From: a bacterium UBP3_UBA6266
Lineage (GTDB): Bacteria > Auribacterota > UBA6266
DNA: 10,486 bases
Direction of reading: 5' to 3'
Assembly (NCBI GenBank): GCA_002440765.1
Contig: DJVC01000037.1
Span: 1 to 10,486 of the forward strand
The position numbers and the translations under genes are program-made. Shown here in pieces: positions 1 to 6,379 of this stretch (position 1 is its first letter; the number at the start of each line of letters is the position of its first letter). The notes beneath the pieces were generated by a model that searched no databases, was not told where the DNA came from, and saw only the letters and a list, made by a program, of their open reading frames with translations.

Positions 1-1
1 C

Positions 2-259
2 AGCGCTTTTAAAGGCCAAATTGAAGCAATTGCCACACATAACACATGTGGGGGGCTAAAGAAGATACAGGCTGAAACACTTGTTATTGAAGGGAAGGAA
101 GATATTCTCATTTTACTTAAAGAGGCTGAACTGCTTGCAAAAAGAATTCCCAAGTGTTCTTTGTTAGTTGTGGAAGATGCAGCTCATTCAGTACATGTGG
201 AAAAACCGGAAGCATTTATTAGAGCTGTATTGGATTTTTTAACCAGCCGCTGCGCCTGA
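2..259 (+). CDS. Alpha/beta hydrolase, C-terminal part (5' end outside window)
   Basis: This is the last 85 residues of an alpha/beta-hydrolase-fold enzyme; the start and the nucleophile elbow lie before the window. The visible part has the family's C-terminal layout: a strand ending in VIEGKED, whose Asp (visible residue 34) fits the acid of the triad, and then DAAHSVHVEKPEAF, whose His (residue 62) fits the catalytic histidine and is followed by the usual E-x-P and a final amphipathic helix. This resembles enol-lactonase and esterase-like hydrolases, but the substrate cannot be inferred. The protein ends in SRCA, and its TGA stop (257-259) lies inside the left box of an attC-like element, as often happens in integron gene cassettes. 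Hand-counted GC for 1-240 is about 39%, well below the next hydrolase at 699. Fold assignment is confident; cassette origin is inference. Confidence 0.8.
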   Translation, partial: SAFKGQIEAIATHNTCGGLKKIQAETLVIEGKEDILILLKEAELLAKRIPKCSLLVVEDAAHSVHVEKPEAFIRAVLDFLTSRCA

Positions 260-306
260 CTCTAAAAACGCTTTGCGTTTTCGAGCAGGTGAGCTTTACG
301 TTAGGC
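254..306 (+). other. Possible integron attC-like recombination site
   Basis: The left box GCCTGAC (254-260) and right box GTTAGGC (300-306) are inverted copies apart from one base. GTTAGGC fits the attC R' consensus GTTRRRY, and GCCTGAC differs from the expected RYYYAAC by A to G. Between them is a perfect 7-bp hairpin, AAAACGC/GCGTTTT (265-271 and 275-281, loop TTT), with a possible extra CTC/GAG pairing (260-262 with 283-285). The total of 53 bp is near the short end for attC sites. The upstream gene stops inside the left box, which is typical of cassettes. Against it, the inner L boxes do not pair symmetrically: about 14 bases on the right (286-299) have no partner. It could instead be a chance match, a decayed site or a weak terminator hairpin. 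No integrase is visible. Confidence 0.38.
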
Positions 307-321
307 AGAGGATGTGAAAAA

Positions 322-678
322 ATGCAAAAATCAATTCTGGCTGTAACAGTTTTAATTTTTCTTGCCGGATGCGGGATAAATACGCAGACTTATAAGCTTT
401 CTGATGTAACAAAGGCAAGGACTATCCTTCTCGGCAAAAAGAAGGGGCAGGGGAATATTTACGGCATTTCAATCATCGGCGAGGGCAACATTGAAGGGAA
501 GGCTGGAATATCATTAATCCTGCATGACGGCCTGTATAAAACCGAAAATCTTTCGGGCAGGGTAAATTTCAAATGGGAATGTGACTGGTATTCAGATACT
601 GTGGAGATACGGTATAATCCAATATCTGTAACTAACGGCAAGCTCAGATTGAAATATAAATTTAAAGATTTAAAATAA
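322..678 (+). CDS. Small predicted lipoprotein of unknown function
   Basis: The 118-residue product begins with a lipoprotein signal peptide: MQK, a hydrophobic stretch, and the lipobox LAGC with the lipidated cysteine at position 17. The mature protein is about 100 residues, rich in Gly, Lys and beta-prone stretches, with a repeated Gly-rich segment (GQGNIYG, GEGNIEGKAG) near residues 42-62; I recognise no family. I place the start at ATG 322 because GAGGA (308-312) is well spaced before it and because this start gives a clean signal peptide. A GTG at 289 would add eleven residues encoded by the attC-like element and would spoil the signal. The next gene follows after 20 bases, so the two probably share a transcript. 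No attC-like element follows this gene, so if the upstream site is real, this is more likely flanking DNA than another cassette. Confidence 0.72.
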   Translation: MQKSILAVTVLIFLAGCGINTQTYKLSDVTKARTILLGKKKGQGNIYGISIIGEGNIEGKAGISLILHDGLYKTENLSGRVNFKWECDWYSDTVEIRYNPISVTNGKLRLKYKFKDLK

Positions 679-698
679 ATGATAATAAAGGAGTCAAT

Positions 699-1640
699 AT
701 GGCCGTTGAAATGGGTGAGATGAGCACGCTTTCAGGGAATGAAATCGAGGAACTTGAGAAAGATGTCAAATTTTATAAGACGCAGAAAGGGACGCGCCTT
801 GCGTTCCATGAATACGGAGATACCGGGGGGCATCCCGTTATTTTCTACCACGGGACAGGTTCGCATGTGCACGGCATGCTTCTTCATAAGCCTGCTCTTA
901 AATACGGATTTAGAATCATAGCACCGGACCGGCCGGGGATTGCCCAATCGGATTATCGCGCAGGGTGGACTATCCTTGAATATGCTAAAGATATAGCCGG
1001 ACTTGCGGACAGCCTTGGAATCGGTTCATTCGGGGCCATCGGCATTTCGGGCGCCGGACCGACACTGATGGCAAGCGCTTTTGCGATACCTGAACGCCTT
1101 CACTGTGTGGTGGATCTGGCCTGCGCTATGCCGCTTTATACTGATGCGGAAATGAGAAAGCAGTTAGGCACAATGGATCGTTTCTACGCCGTGCTCGGCA
1201 CCCGTTTGCCGCTCGCTTTATTCAAAATACCGTTTTCCCTGCTCGGGATAATGGAGAGGGTAATAAAAAGCCCCAAATCGTTTGCGAAGATGTTTGATTC
1301 CAGTCTGTGCCCCGCCGATAAAGAAATTTTTGCGCGGCCTGATTTTCAATACCTGTTTATGCGCGATTTCCAGGAACTTTTCCGGCAGGGAGCAAAAGGC
1401 CCTGCCTATGACGCGCAGACGGTTTATAAGAAGTGGGGGTTCAATCTTTCGGATATAAAAACCCATATCGAGGTATTCCAGGGCGCAGAGGATAAGTTTG
1501 TCCCGAAGATGTTCAGCGAATATCTGAAAAAAACCGTAAAAGATGTGCGGGTCAATATGATGGAAGGGCAGGGACACTTCTGCCATCTTGTCTACGGCTA
1601 CCGGATGCTGGAAAAGGTATCGGAGCTTTTCTATAGATAG
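699..1640 (+). CDS. Alpha/beta hydrolase
   Basis: This is a complete 313-residue alpha/beta-hydrolase-fold protein with no signal peptide, so probably cytoplasmic. The oxyanion-hole region is YHGTGS (residues 50-55) and the following strand ends in APDRPG (75-80), a common family motif. The nucleophile elbow GISGAGP places the serine at 117; the usual S-x-G is S-G-A-G here, a mild variation on GxSGGGP. FQGAEDKFVP supplies the acid Asp265, and GQGHFCH the catalytic His293. All triad residues are present, so it should be active as an esterase, lipase or C-C hydrolase, but the substrate cannot be read. ATG 699 is preceded by AAGGAG (688-693). The segment 781-1260 is about 53-55% GC by hand count, clearly above the flanking genes, which hints at a different history. 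It is not a duplicate of the partial hydrolase at the left edge, as far as the visible ends allow comparison. Confidence 0.9.
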   Translation: MAVEMGEMSTLSGNEIEELEKDVKFYKTQKGTRLAFHEYGDTGGHPVIFYHGTGSHVHGMLLHKPALKYGFRIIAPDRPGIAQSDYRAGWTILEYAKDIAGLADSLGIGSFGAIGISGAGPTLMASAFAIPERLHCVVDLACAMPLYTDAEMRKQLGTMDRFYAVLGTRLPLALFKIPFSLLGIMERVIKSPKSFAKMFDSSLCPADKEIFARPDFQYLFMRDFQELFRQGAKGPAYDAQTVYKKWGFNLSDIKTHIEVFQGAEDKFVPKMFSEYLKKTVKDVRVNMMEGQGHFCHLVYGYRMLEKVSELFYR

Positions 1641-1645
1641 AATAC

Positions 1646-1674
1646 TTTTGTTGGTTCTCCATATCTGATATAAT
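1646..1674 (+). promoter_or_regulatory. Putative sigma70-type promoter for the 1706 operon
   Basis: A perfect TATAAT (1669-1674) lies 32 bases before the ATG at 1706. The best -35 at 17-bp spacing is TTTTGT (1646-1651), which is poor; TTGTTG (1648-1653) is an alternative with 15-bp spacing. The predicted transcript would start near 1681 and have a leader of about 25 bases. Confidence 0.42.
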
Positions 1675-1705
1675 CCCAAATAAAAATCACGGGGATTGTC
1701 CGCCG

Positions 1706-2668
1706 ATGAGAAAAACTCTTATCAATATTATTATTTTTTTCCTCCTGTCGATCCCGGCGCTCCCGTTATCTGCCGATATCATTTATTTCAAGAACGGGGG
1801 AGAACTGCGCTGCAGCATCATCAAGGAAACAGATGATTATGTCATCCTGCAGGTAAAAAGCGGGAAGATGAAAATCCTTAAATCAAGCATAGAAGAGATA
1901 GAAAAAACACGGCCTTTAAAGCAAACCACGCCGGAACCTGTTTCCTCAGGCATATCGAACAGCACAATAGAAGATGTTGATTCCCTGATAAAAGGGGATG
2001 TTGTCCCGGAGACCGAAACAGGACAGGCTATTGAAAAAACAGTTGTGACGGAGATGGAGGAAAGCCAAAACCCCGCGCTTCCCGTCGAAGATACGGAAGA
2101 TATAAAAGAACCGACCGAACCGCCCGCAGAAAAGGCAAACAGTGTTGACGAATCTATTCCCGGCAAAGATCCGCAAAGCGGATTTAAGCCGCAATTCGAT
2201 TCGCAGAAAATCAAAGACCTGCGAATCTTTTTTCAGGATAATATAGCGCTTGTAATATCAATAGCGCTCATTGTGTTTGCTGTTATTCTTTTCATATCTA
2301 TGGCGCTCAACGGCATCTATATAAAATTATACGCAAAGCTGATGCTTAAGATGTTTATACCTTTCGGGAGGACGATTGTGTTCCAGCTTAAATTTTTCGC
2401 CTTTGAAATATTTATCGGTATTTTAATAGGGGCTTTTTCCGCGCTGCTGGGATTCGGAGGCCTGAAAGGATTTCTGGGCATCATGTTTCTCTGGCTGTTT
2501 TTCGCTATTATATTGATATGGTTTTTCTTCTCGCTTTCAAACAGGGAATTCGGGTTTTCATTCATGCAGACTCTGTTTATGATATTGATTTACATCGCCC
2601 TTTATACAGTGTTTTCGTTTGTCATCAATCTTATACTGTCCGGCCTTTTCGTAACCATAACTACATAA
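1706..2668 (+). CDS. Exported modular protein: small SH3-like domain, disordered linker, four-helix membrane domain
   Basis: The 320-residue product has four visible parts. Residues 1-23 form a signal peptide ending LSA before Asp24. Residues 24-67 are a compact beta-rich module (IIYFKNGGELRCSI... and a series of short strands) of the kind written as 'D-hydrophobic-LKNG-x-x-x-x-G-x-I' in many exported proteins. Residues 70-165 are Pro/Glu/Thr-rich and probably disordered. Residues 180-202, 229-249, 255-277 and 287-315 are four hydrophobic membrane segments. The predicted layout puts the small domain outside the cytoplasm, tethered by the linker to a membrane domain. I do not recognise the membrane domain; a Yip1-like fold is possible. 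GGGGA (1691-1695) is a modest ribosome site. The gene is followed after 15 bases by a phosphodiesterase gene, suggesting co-transcription. Function unknown. Confidence 0.78.
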   Translation: MRKTLINIIIFFLLSIPALPLSADIIYFKNGGELRCSIIKETDDYVILQVKSGKMKILKSSIEEIEKTRPLKQTTPEPVSSGISNSTIEDVDSLIKGDVVPETETGQAIEKTVVTEMEESQNPALPVEDTEDIKEPTEPPAEKANSVDESIPGKDPQSGFKPQFDSQKIKDLRIFFQDNIALVISIALIVFAVILFISMALNGIYIKLYAKLMLKMFIPFGRTIVFQLKFFAFEIFIGILIGAFSALLGFGGLKGFLGIMFLWLFFAIILIWFFFSLSNREFGFSFMQTLFMILIYIALYTVFSFVINLILSGLFVTITT

Positions 2669-2683
2669 AGGGCTGAATAAGAT

Positions 2684-3382
2684 ATGGAACCCAATACACT
2701 AACCATCGCGCACAGAGGGGCATCGGCCTACGCCGCGGAAAACACCGTTCAATCATTCCAAAAAGCAGTGGAGCTGAGAGCCGATTACGTCGAACTGGAC
2801 GCAAGACAGACGAAAGACGGGAAAATCATCGTGTTCCATGACGAGGCGATCGGCGGCATGCCTGTCAAAAATCAAAACTGCCGGGACATTTTGTTAAGAG
2901 GGAAAAGTCACGGCATTGACATCCCTCTTCTTGCGGATATCATTAAAATGTTTAAAAATACAATCGGGCTTAATATCGAAATCAAGGGCGATATGGATAT
3001 TGACCTATTGATGGATATTGCGCAGCACGGCAAAAATAAGGGCCTGCTTTTTTCATCTTTCAACCGGAATTGCCTTGAACGCCTTAAAAATGCTTATCCC
3101 GGGGTGAAGACAGGCCTCCTGCTCAATGACGCCCCGACAGACCTGTTTAAAGTGTTGGGGCGCTTAAATGCAGATGCTCTTATTCTCAAACATTACCGTC
3201 TTAAGCGCGTCGTTCCGGAAAAAGCAGGGGAGAAGGGCGTAAAAACAATAGTCTGGACAGTTAATAATGTCAAAGATATGAAAAAGTACATAAAATGGGG
3301 AGTCTGGGGTATAATCACCGATTATCCGGATAAACTTCATAAATTAAAACGCACTATGGGAAAGGGTAAAAATGAAGATTAA
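2684..3382 (+). CDS. Glycerophosphodiester phosphodiesterase (GDPD family)
   Basis: The 232-residue protein matches the bacterial UgpQ-like GDPD family in length and motifs. The family hydrolyses glycerophosphodiesters to sn-glycerol 3-phosphate and an alcohol, using a divalent metal. HRGAS gives His10 and Arg11; AENT gives Glu19; VELDAR gives Glu37 and Asp39; VFHDE gives the second catalytic histidine His52; IEIKG gives Glu99, a usual metal ligand. The late VWTVNN motif and the closing 'GIITDYPD' are also characteristic. There is no signal peptide, so it should act in the cytoplasm on recycled phospholipid head groups. ATG 2684 has only a distant AAAGGG (2667-2672) and probably depends on coupling with the gene that stops at 2668. 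The next gene overlaps its end by 11 bases. Confidence 0.93.
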   Translation: MEPNTLTIAHRGASAYAAENTVQSFQKAVELRADYVELDARQTKDGKIIVFHDEAIGGMPVKNQNCRDILLRGKSHGIDIPLLADIIKMFKNTIGLNIEIKGDMDIDLLMDIAQHGKNKGLLFSSFNRNCLERLKNAYPGVKTGLLLNDAPTDLFKVLGRLNADALILKHYRLKRVVPEKAGEKGVKTIVWTVNNVKDMKKYIKWGVWGIITDYPDKLHKLKRTMGKGKNED

Positions 3383-3878
3383 ACTTTTGATGTCTCTGTC
3401 AATAGCTTTATTGTCCGCGGTTTCGACTCCGTCATATTCCGAGACCTATGAAAAATTTGCTCCCTGTTTTGTTGATGTGAACGGCTGGTCGGCAGACGAA
3501 GTAACGGGGGTAGACCTTTTTATGCCTAACATGTCTCTTGTAAATGCCGTAAGAACTTATTCAAATGACGGTAAAGAAGCAAATGTAATGATTATGGCCG
3601 GCAGCAAGGCTCTTGCAAGCCAGCAGGGGGGTAATATATCTGTTGAAACTTCTGATTTCAGCACCGTTTCAAAACAGATAAACGGGTTTCAGCTGACCAG
3701 CGTTTATGATAAAGCAGATAAAACGGGTTCGGTGGTGGTAATCCTTGAACAGATGGAGCAGAAAGCGGTATTTCTTACGATAACATATACGAACCTTACC
3801 GAAGCGGAAGCTATAGAATTCTCAAGGTTGTTTGACTGGAATGAGATAAAAGACATAGCGCAAACCGTTAATTTTTAA
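3372..3878 (+). CDS. Exported protein of unknown function
   Basis: The 168-residue product has a signal peptide (residues 1-23, ending SYS before Glu24) and no other membrane segment, so it is probably periplasmic. The mature domain alternates beta-type stretches and short helices: a W-containing start (VNGWSADEVTG), then NAVRTYSNDGKEANVMIMAG, and a final helix in EAEAIEFSRLFDW. The pattern 'WxxxxxxG ... RxY ... K.a.V.I' reminds me of small uncharacterised envelope proteins, but I cannot name a family. ATG 3372 has a strong AAAGGG (3361-3366), and overlaps the GDPD gene by 11 bases, so the two are translationally coupled. About 100 bases follow before the next gene, holding a new promoter but no convincing terminator hairpin. 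Confidence 0.75.
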   Translation: MKIKLLMSLSIALLSAVSTPSYSETYEKFAPCFVDVNGWSADEVTGVDLFMPNMSLVNAVRTYSNDGKEANVMIMAGSKALASQQGGNISVETSDFSTVSKQINGFQLTSVYDKADKTGSVVVILEQMEQKAVFLTITYTNLTEAEAIEFSRLFDWNEIKDIAQTVNF

Positions 3879-3940
3879 TTTTTTGCCGCCCGATAAAAAA
3901 CACTTAAAAGTCCATGAAAAGGCTTAAATGATATTTATCG

Positions 3941-3970
3941 TTCACAATATATCAAATGTTATTGTATAAT
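3941..3970 (+). promoter_or_regulatory. Good sigma70-type promoter, TTCACA-18-TATAAT
   Basis: TTCACA (3941-3946) and a perfect TATAAT (3965-3970) are separated by 18 bases. The predicted start of transcription is near 3977, only about three bases before the ATG at 3980, which implies a nearly leaderless message. Confidence 0.6.
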
Positions 3971-3979
3971 CTTTTTCAT

Positions 3980-4270
3980 ATGAAACTGAAAAAAATCTTA
4001 TCTGCTATTTTTAAAAAAACCGGCGGCAGTAAAACTCTGATTTACAGGATTAAGTGTAAAAAGTGCGGAGAAATCATCACTGTCAGAATCAACCCCGGGA
4101 CGGATATGAGAAGCCCTTACGATGACGATGCCCCCGAAAACGCGGCGTATATCCTGACCAAGGAAATCCTGGGCGGCAAATGTCAGAATATAATAAATAT
4201 AAAGTGTTACTATGATGCTTCTTTAAAGGAAATAAGCAGGGATATATCCGAAACGGGAACATTCATTTAA
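3980..4270 (+). CDS. Conserved small Cys-containing (zinc-ribbon-like) protein
   Basis: The 96-residue product has a basic N-terminus and then a compact domain with Cys26-x2-Cys29 in IKCKKCG, and two later cysteines at 68 and 75, a spacing that could bind one zinc. The pattern 'C-x2-CGE-x4-R-[IV]-N ... D ... Y-x-L-x-KE-[IV]-x-G-x-x-C ... [FY]D ... [IS]-x-R-[DE]-I ... G-x-FI' resembles a small uncharacterised bacterial family I recall only from memory. I choose ATG 3980 over the in-frame ATG 3956, because 3956 would place the coding region across the -10 element. There is no Shine-Dalgarno site before 3980. A HIT-family gene follows after 12 bases, so both likely come from the promoter at 3941. 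Function unknown; zinc binding is inferred from the cysteines. Confidence 0.75.
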   Translation: MKLKKILSAIFKKTGGSKTLIYRIKCKKCGEIITVRINPGTDMRSPYDDDAPENAAYILTKEILGGKCQNIINIKCYYDASLKEISRDISETGTFI

Positions 4271-4282
4271 AAAGGCGCGGGA

Positions 4283-4816
4283 ATGAAAAATCTTTGGGCT
4301 CCGTGGAGAATGGAATATATTAAAAAGGCTGTCAGCAAAAAACCTGAAAAATGTATTTTTTGCGTTAAACCGAGAGAAAAGCGCGACTCCCGAAACTATA
4401 TACTTTACAGGGGCAGAAAATGCTTCATTATCATGAACCTCTTCCCGTACAATAACGGCCATCTTATGATAGCGCCTTATAAGCATACGGCTTCCCTGGA
4501 AGCACTGGATGATGAAACCCTTCTTGAAGTAATGGCGCTCCTGAAAAAGTCGGAGTCTATACTTAAAAAAGCGTTTAATCCGGACGGGTTCAACATAGGT
4601 GTTAATATCGGCCGCACCGCGGGAGCGGGTATTGATAAACATATACACTTCCATATAGTTCCCAGATGGAACGGAGATACTAACTTCCTCCCCGTGATTG
4701 ACGACACAAAAGTGATAGTCCAATCAATGGAAGCGGCTTATAAGGCCCTTTCCGGCCTTTTTAAGGATATACGAAACGTTGGCTCCAAAAGCCGTCGCAA
4801 AAACAGGCGAAAATGA
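4283..4816 (+). CDS. HIT-family protein, Ap4A phosphorylase-like
   Basis: The 177-residue protein carries the histidine triad as HIHFHIVPRW, with His120, His122 and His124, the last providing the catalytic nucleophile in this family. The opening LWAPWRMEY, the central LFPYNNGHLMIAPY (residues 53-66), the FNIGVNIGRTAGAG block (103-116) and the RWNGDTNFLPV tail match the group that includes the mycobacterial Ap4A phosphorylase Rv2613c. A Cys24-x2-Cys27 pair near the start is a likely zinc site found in many HIT relatives. The expected role is phosphorolysis or hydrolysis of diadenosine polyphosphates in the cytoplasm; exact substrate is inferred from similarity only. The last 15 residues are very basic (GSKSRRKNRRK), beyond the usual family end. 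ATG 4283 follows AAAGG (4271-4275). Confidence 0.9.
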   Translation: MKNLWAPWRMEYIKKAVSKKPEKCIFCVKPREKRDSRNYILYRGRKCFIIMNLFPYNNGHLMIAPYKHTASLEALDDETLLEVMALLKKSESILKKAFNPDGFNIGVNIGRTAGAGIDKHIHFHIVPRWNGDTNFLPVIDDTKVIVQSMEAAYKALSGLFKDIRNVGSKSRRKNRRK

Positions 4817-4871
4817 ATTCTTTTTTCGGCAGGCGGAACCGTGCACCCCGCTTTCTTCGGGCGCTTTTGTC

Positions 4872-4900
4872 TTGACACCATAATTTATATGTAATATTTT
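4872..4900 (+). promoter_or_regulatory. Putative sigma70-type promoter, TTGACA-17-TATTTT
   Basis: A perfect -35 TTGACA (4872-4877) is followed at 17 bases by TATTTT (4895-4900). Transcription would start near 4907, giving a leader of about 19 bases that contains the GGAGG ribosome site at 4916-4920. Confidence 0.55.
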
Positions 4901-4925
4901 ATCCTTGTGATTGTTGGAGGTGGTT

Positions 4926-5660
4926 ATGGATAATAAAGAAGAAAAAAAAGATATAAATAAAGAACCGATCATTGAATTGCCGGATGTTGAACAGCTGATA
5001 GGTTCAAAAAATATAAAAAATGATGTTAAGCAGCAAAGACCGCCGATACAAAATATTCCCCCGATAAAAATCGAAGCAAAACCGGCGACCGAAAAGAAAC
5101 CCGTTGTCATCAGGCAGGATAAAATCCCGGATGGCGCCCCCAAAACACCTGAGAAAGAAATACCGGTATTAACAAAGCCCGTGCAACCTAAAGAAACCAT
5201 GGAAATGGCTTCCGCTGAAACGGAAGAACTTAAGGAAGAGGTAAAGCCGGTTCAAAAAACTGATGACAGGGCAAAAGAACTTTCTCCCGACAAACCCGCC
5301 ATTTCAGAGGAAATGCTGAAAAAAATAACGGAGGACCCGTCCGGAAGCCCAAGGCCAAAATTAAAATTCAGGAATAATGATAATGATATCCGGGAAGCGG
5401 GAAAGAATGATTTAAGACAAAGAGAGGGCCAAAAACCGGAGGCGGATAACGCTACGGAAAAAAAGACTTCCAGACAAAGGTTTGAACATCAGGAATATTC
5501 TCCAGCCGAACAAACCGGGATACTGCCATCTGTTATAATAGTCTTATCCGTTTTGTGCATCTTAATAGTGGCTTATTTATCCATAATACAATATTTTAAT
5601 CTTCCGGTTCCTTCTTTTATCAAGAATATAATCGATGCCGTATATAGCATCTCTTCCTGA
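4926..5660 (+). CDS. Charged, probably disordered protein with C-terminal membrane anchor
   Basis: The 244-residue product has about 195 residues rich in Lys, Glu, Pro and Asp with no evident fold, then a single hydrophobic segment (about 199-221) and a short tail of 20 or so residues. There is no signal peptide, so the long region is predicted to stay in the cytoplasm, with the protein anchored near its C-terminus. PxxP-like and repeated K-P-x/E-K motifs suggest a flexible tether or interaction arm, but no domain is recognisable. I take ATG 4926 as the start because GGAGG (4916-4920) sits five bases upstream; an upstream TTG at 4911 would put that site inside the gene. It has its own promoter and no close partner downstream. 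Function unknown. Confidence 0.72.
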   Translation: MDNKEEKKDINKEPIIELPDVEQLIGSKNIKNDVKQQRPPIQNIPPIKIEAKPATEKKPVVIRQDKIPDGAPKTPEKEIPVLTKPVQPKETMEMASAETEELKEEVKPVQKTDDRAKELSPDKPAISEEMLKKITEDPSGSPRPKLKFRNNDNDIREAGKNDLRQREGQKPEADNATEKKTSRQRFEHQEYSPAEQTGILPSVIIVLSVLCILIVAYLSIIQYFNLPVPSFIKNIIDAVYSISS

Positions 5661-5685
5661 CGGTTTGTTTAAACTCTGCTGATTT

Positions 5686-5790
5686 ATGAAAGATACCGCT
5701 CTTCGTCTCATTTCCGGAGATCTCAATAACGGGGTGGAACTTATTGTTGAATTATGCAAAGTCTTTTCCGCCGGTAATTATTTTGTATAA
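5686..5790 (+). CDS. Possible 34-residue small protein (weak)
   Basis: An ATG at 5686 opens 34 codons before a TAA at 5788-5790, in the gap between two convergent genes. The product would be mixed polar and hydrophobic and plausibly helical (for example NNGVELIVELCKVF). It is preceded by an in-frame stop and lacks a recognisable ribosome site, and its last 13 bases overlap the 3' end of the minus-strand gene. It may be chance. I list it because it is the only notable open frame in this gap. Confidence 0.15.
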   Translation: MKDTALRLISGDLNNGVELIVELCKVFSAGNYFV

Positions 5791-6293
5791 TATCCCTCTA
5801 CAGACTCTGATTCGCATGACGGACATAAGATCTTTCCTCTTGTGGAAGAAGTGAACACCGTGCCGCAATTTTTGCATTTGAAAAGAGGTTGCCCTTTTTC
5901 TCTTCCGCATCTCGGGCACCGCACATTTATCTCGCCCATGGGGGCGTAAAAAGAATATTTACATGACCCACATTCATATAGCTGCATTCCTTTCATGGAA
6001 ACTGCGGCTTTTTCCTGCATCAAGGCGGTGTTTTTCGAAGAAAGCCTCCGGAAAAGGATCAACCAGGATATCGCAATTACAATAACCAGTGAATAAACAA
6101 GGATCTTATCCCTGTTCTTTTTAATTATGTTTCCAATGGTGCTTGATTTAGCGCCCGCAGCGCCGCTTTCGCCGGCGGTAACCTTCACCATGGGATAGAT
6201 GCTGTTTGAGGAACAGACCGGGCACCTGATGCCTTCTTTCCAGTCTATTTTGCATTCATTACCGCATTTGGTGCATTTGCACAGTACAACCAT
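5778..6293 (-). CDS. Membrane protein with three zinc ribbons
   Basis: The 171-residue product has a four-cysteine ribbon at the N-terminus (Cys7-x2-Cys10 ... Cys24-x2-Cys27), a single membrane segment (about 64-81), and two further ribbons after it: Cys108-x2-Cys111 with Cys126-x2-Cys129, and Cys140-x2-Cys143 with Cys157-x2-Cys160. Each pair is spaced as in rubredoxin-type knuckles, so three zinc ions are likely. With one membrane segment the ribbons fall on opposite sides of the membrane. Basic residues flank the segment on both sides (KKNRDK before, RR after), so the orientation is uncertain. Zinc ribbons commonly mediate nucleic-acid or protein contacts, but no function follows directly. 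The ATG is at 6291-6293. It converges on the anchored protein gene at 4926 and diverges from the 6544 operon. Confidence 0.75.
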   Translation of the reverse strand: MVVLCKCTKCGNECKIDWKEGIRCPVCSSNSIYPMVKVTAGESGAAGAKSSTIGNIIKKNRDKILVYSLVIVIAISWLILFRRLSSKNTALMQEKAAVSMKGMQLYECGSCKYSFYAPMGEINVRCPRCGREKGQPLFKCKNCGTVFTSSTRGKILCPSCESESVEGYYTK

Positions 6294-6379
6294 TTAAACA
6301 ATCCCCCAAGTGATATTGTTAAAAAAATAATCTCCCCATGCGTGTCCGCGAAAGACACCGCAAAATCCACGTTTTTTTG

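Noticed and set aside
265..282. Rho-independent terminator for the first hydrolase gene
   Set aside because: The AAAACGC/GCGTTTT hairpin ends in only four T residues that are part of the stem. Flanking inverted boxes make the attC-like reading better, although a terminator role is not excluded.
2..1640. Hydrolase at 699 as a duplicate or split copy of the hydrolase at the left edge
   Set aside because: The C-terminal sequences around the catalytic Asp and His differ, GC content differs, and a lipoprotein gene separates them.
1218..1679. 153-codon open frame on the minus strand inside the alpha/beta hydrolase
   Set aside because: It is antisense to a gene with all catalytic motifs, has no recognisable protein pattern, and looks like a shadow frame.
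3879..3940. Terminator or regulatory RNA in the gap after the exported protein gene
   Set aside because: The gap is AT-rich, but I see no stable hairpin or known riboswitch pattern before the promoter at 3941.
4842..4869. Terminator after the HIT gene (CCC/GGG hairpin followed by TTTT)
   Set aside because: The stem has only three to four paired bases plus a mismatch, and the T run is short; too weak to annotate.
5786..5791. Perfect TATAAT read as a plus-strand promoter
   Set aside because: It lies within the last codons of the minus-strand zinc-ribbon gene, and there is no downstream plus-strand gene for it to serve.
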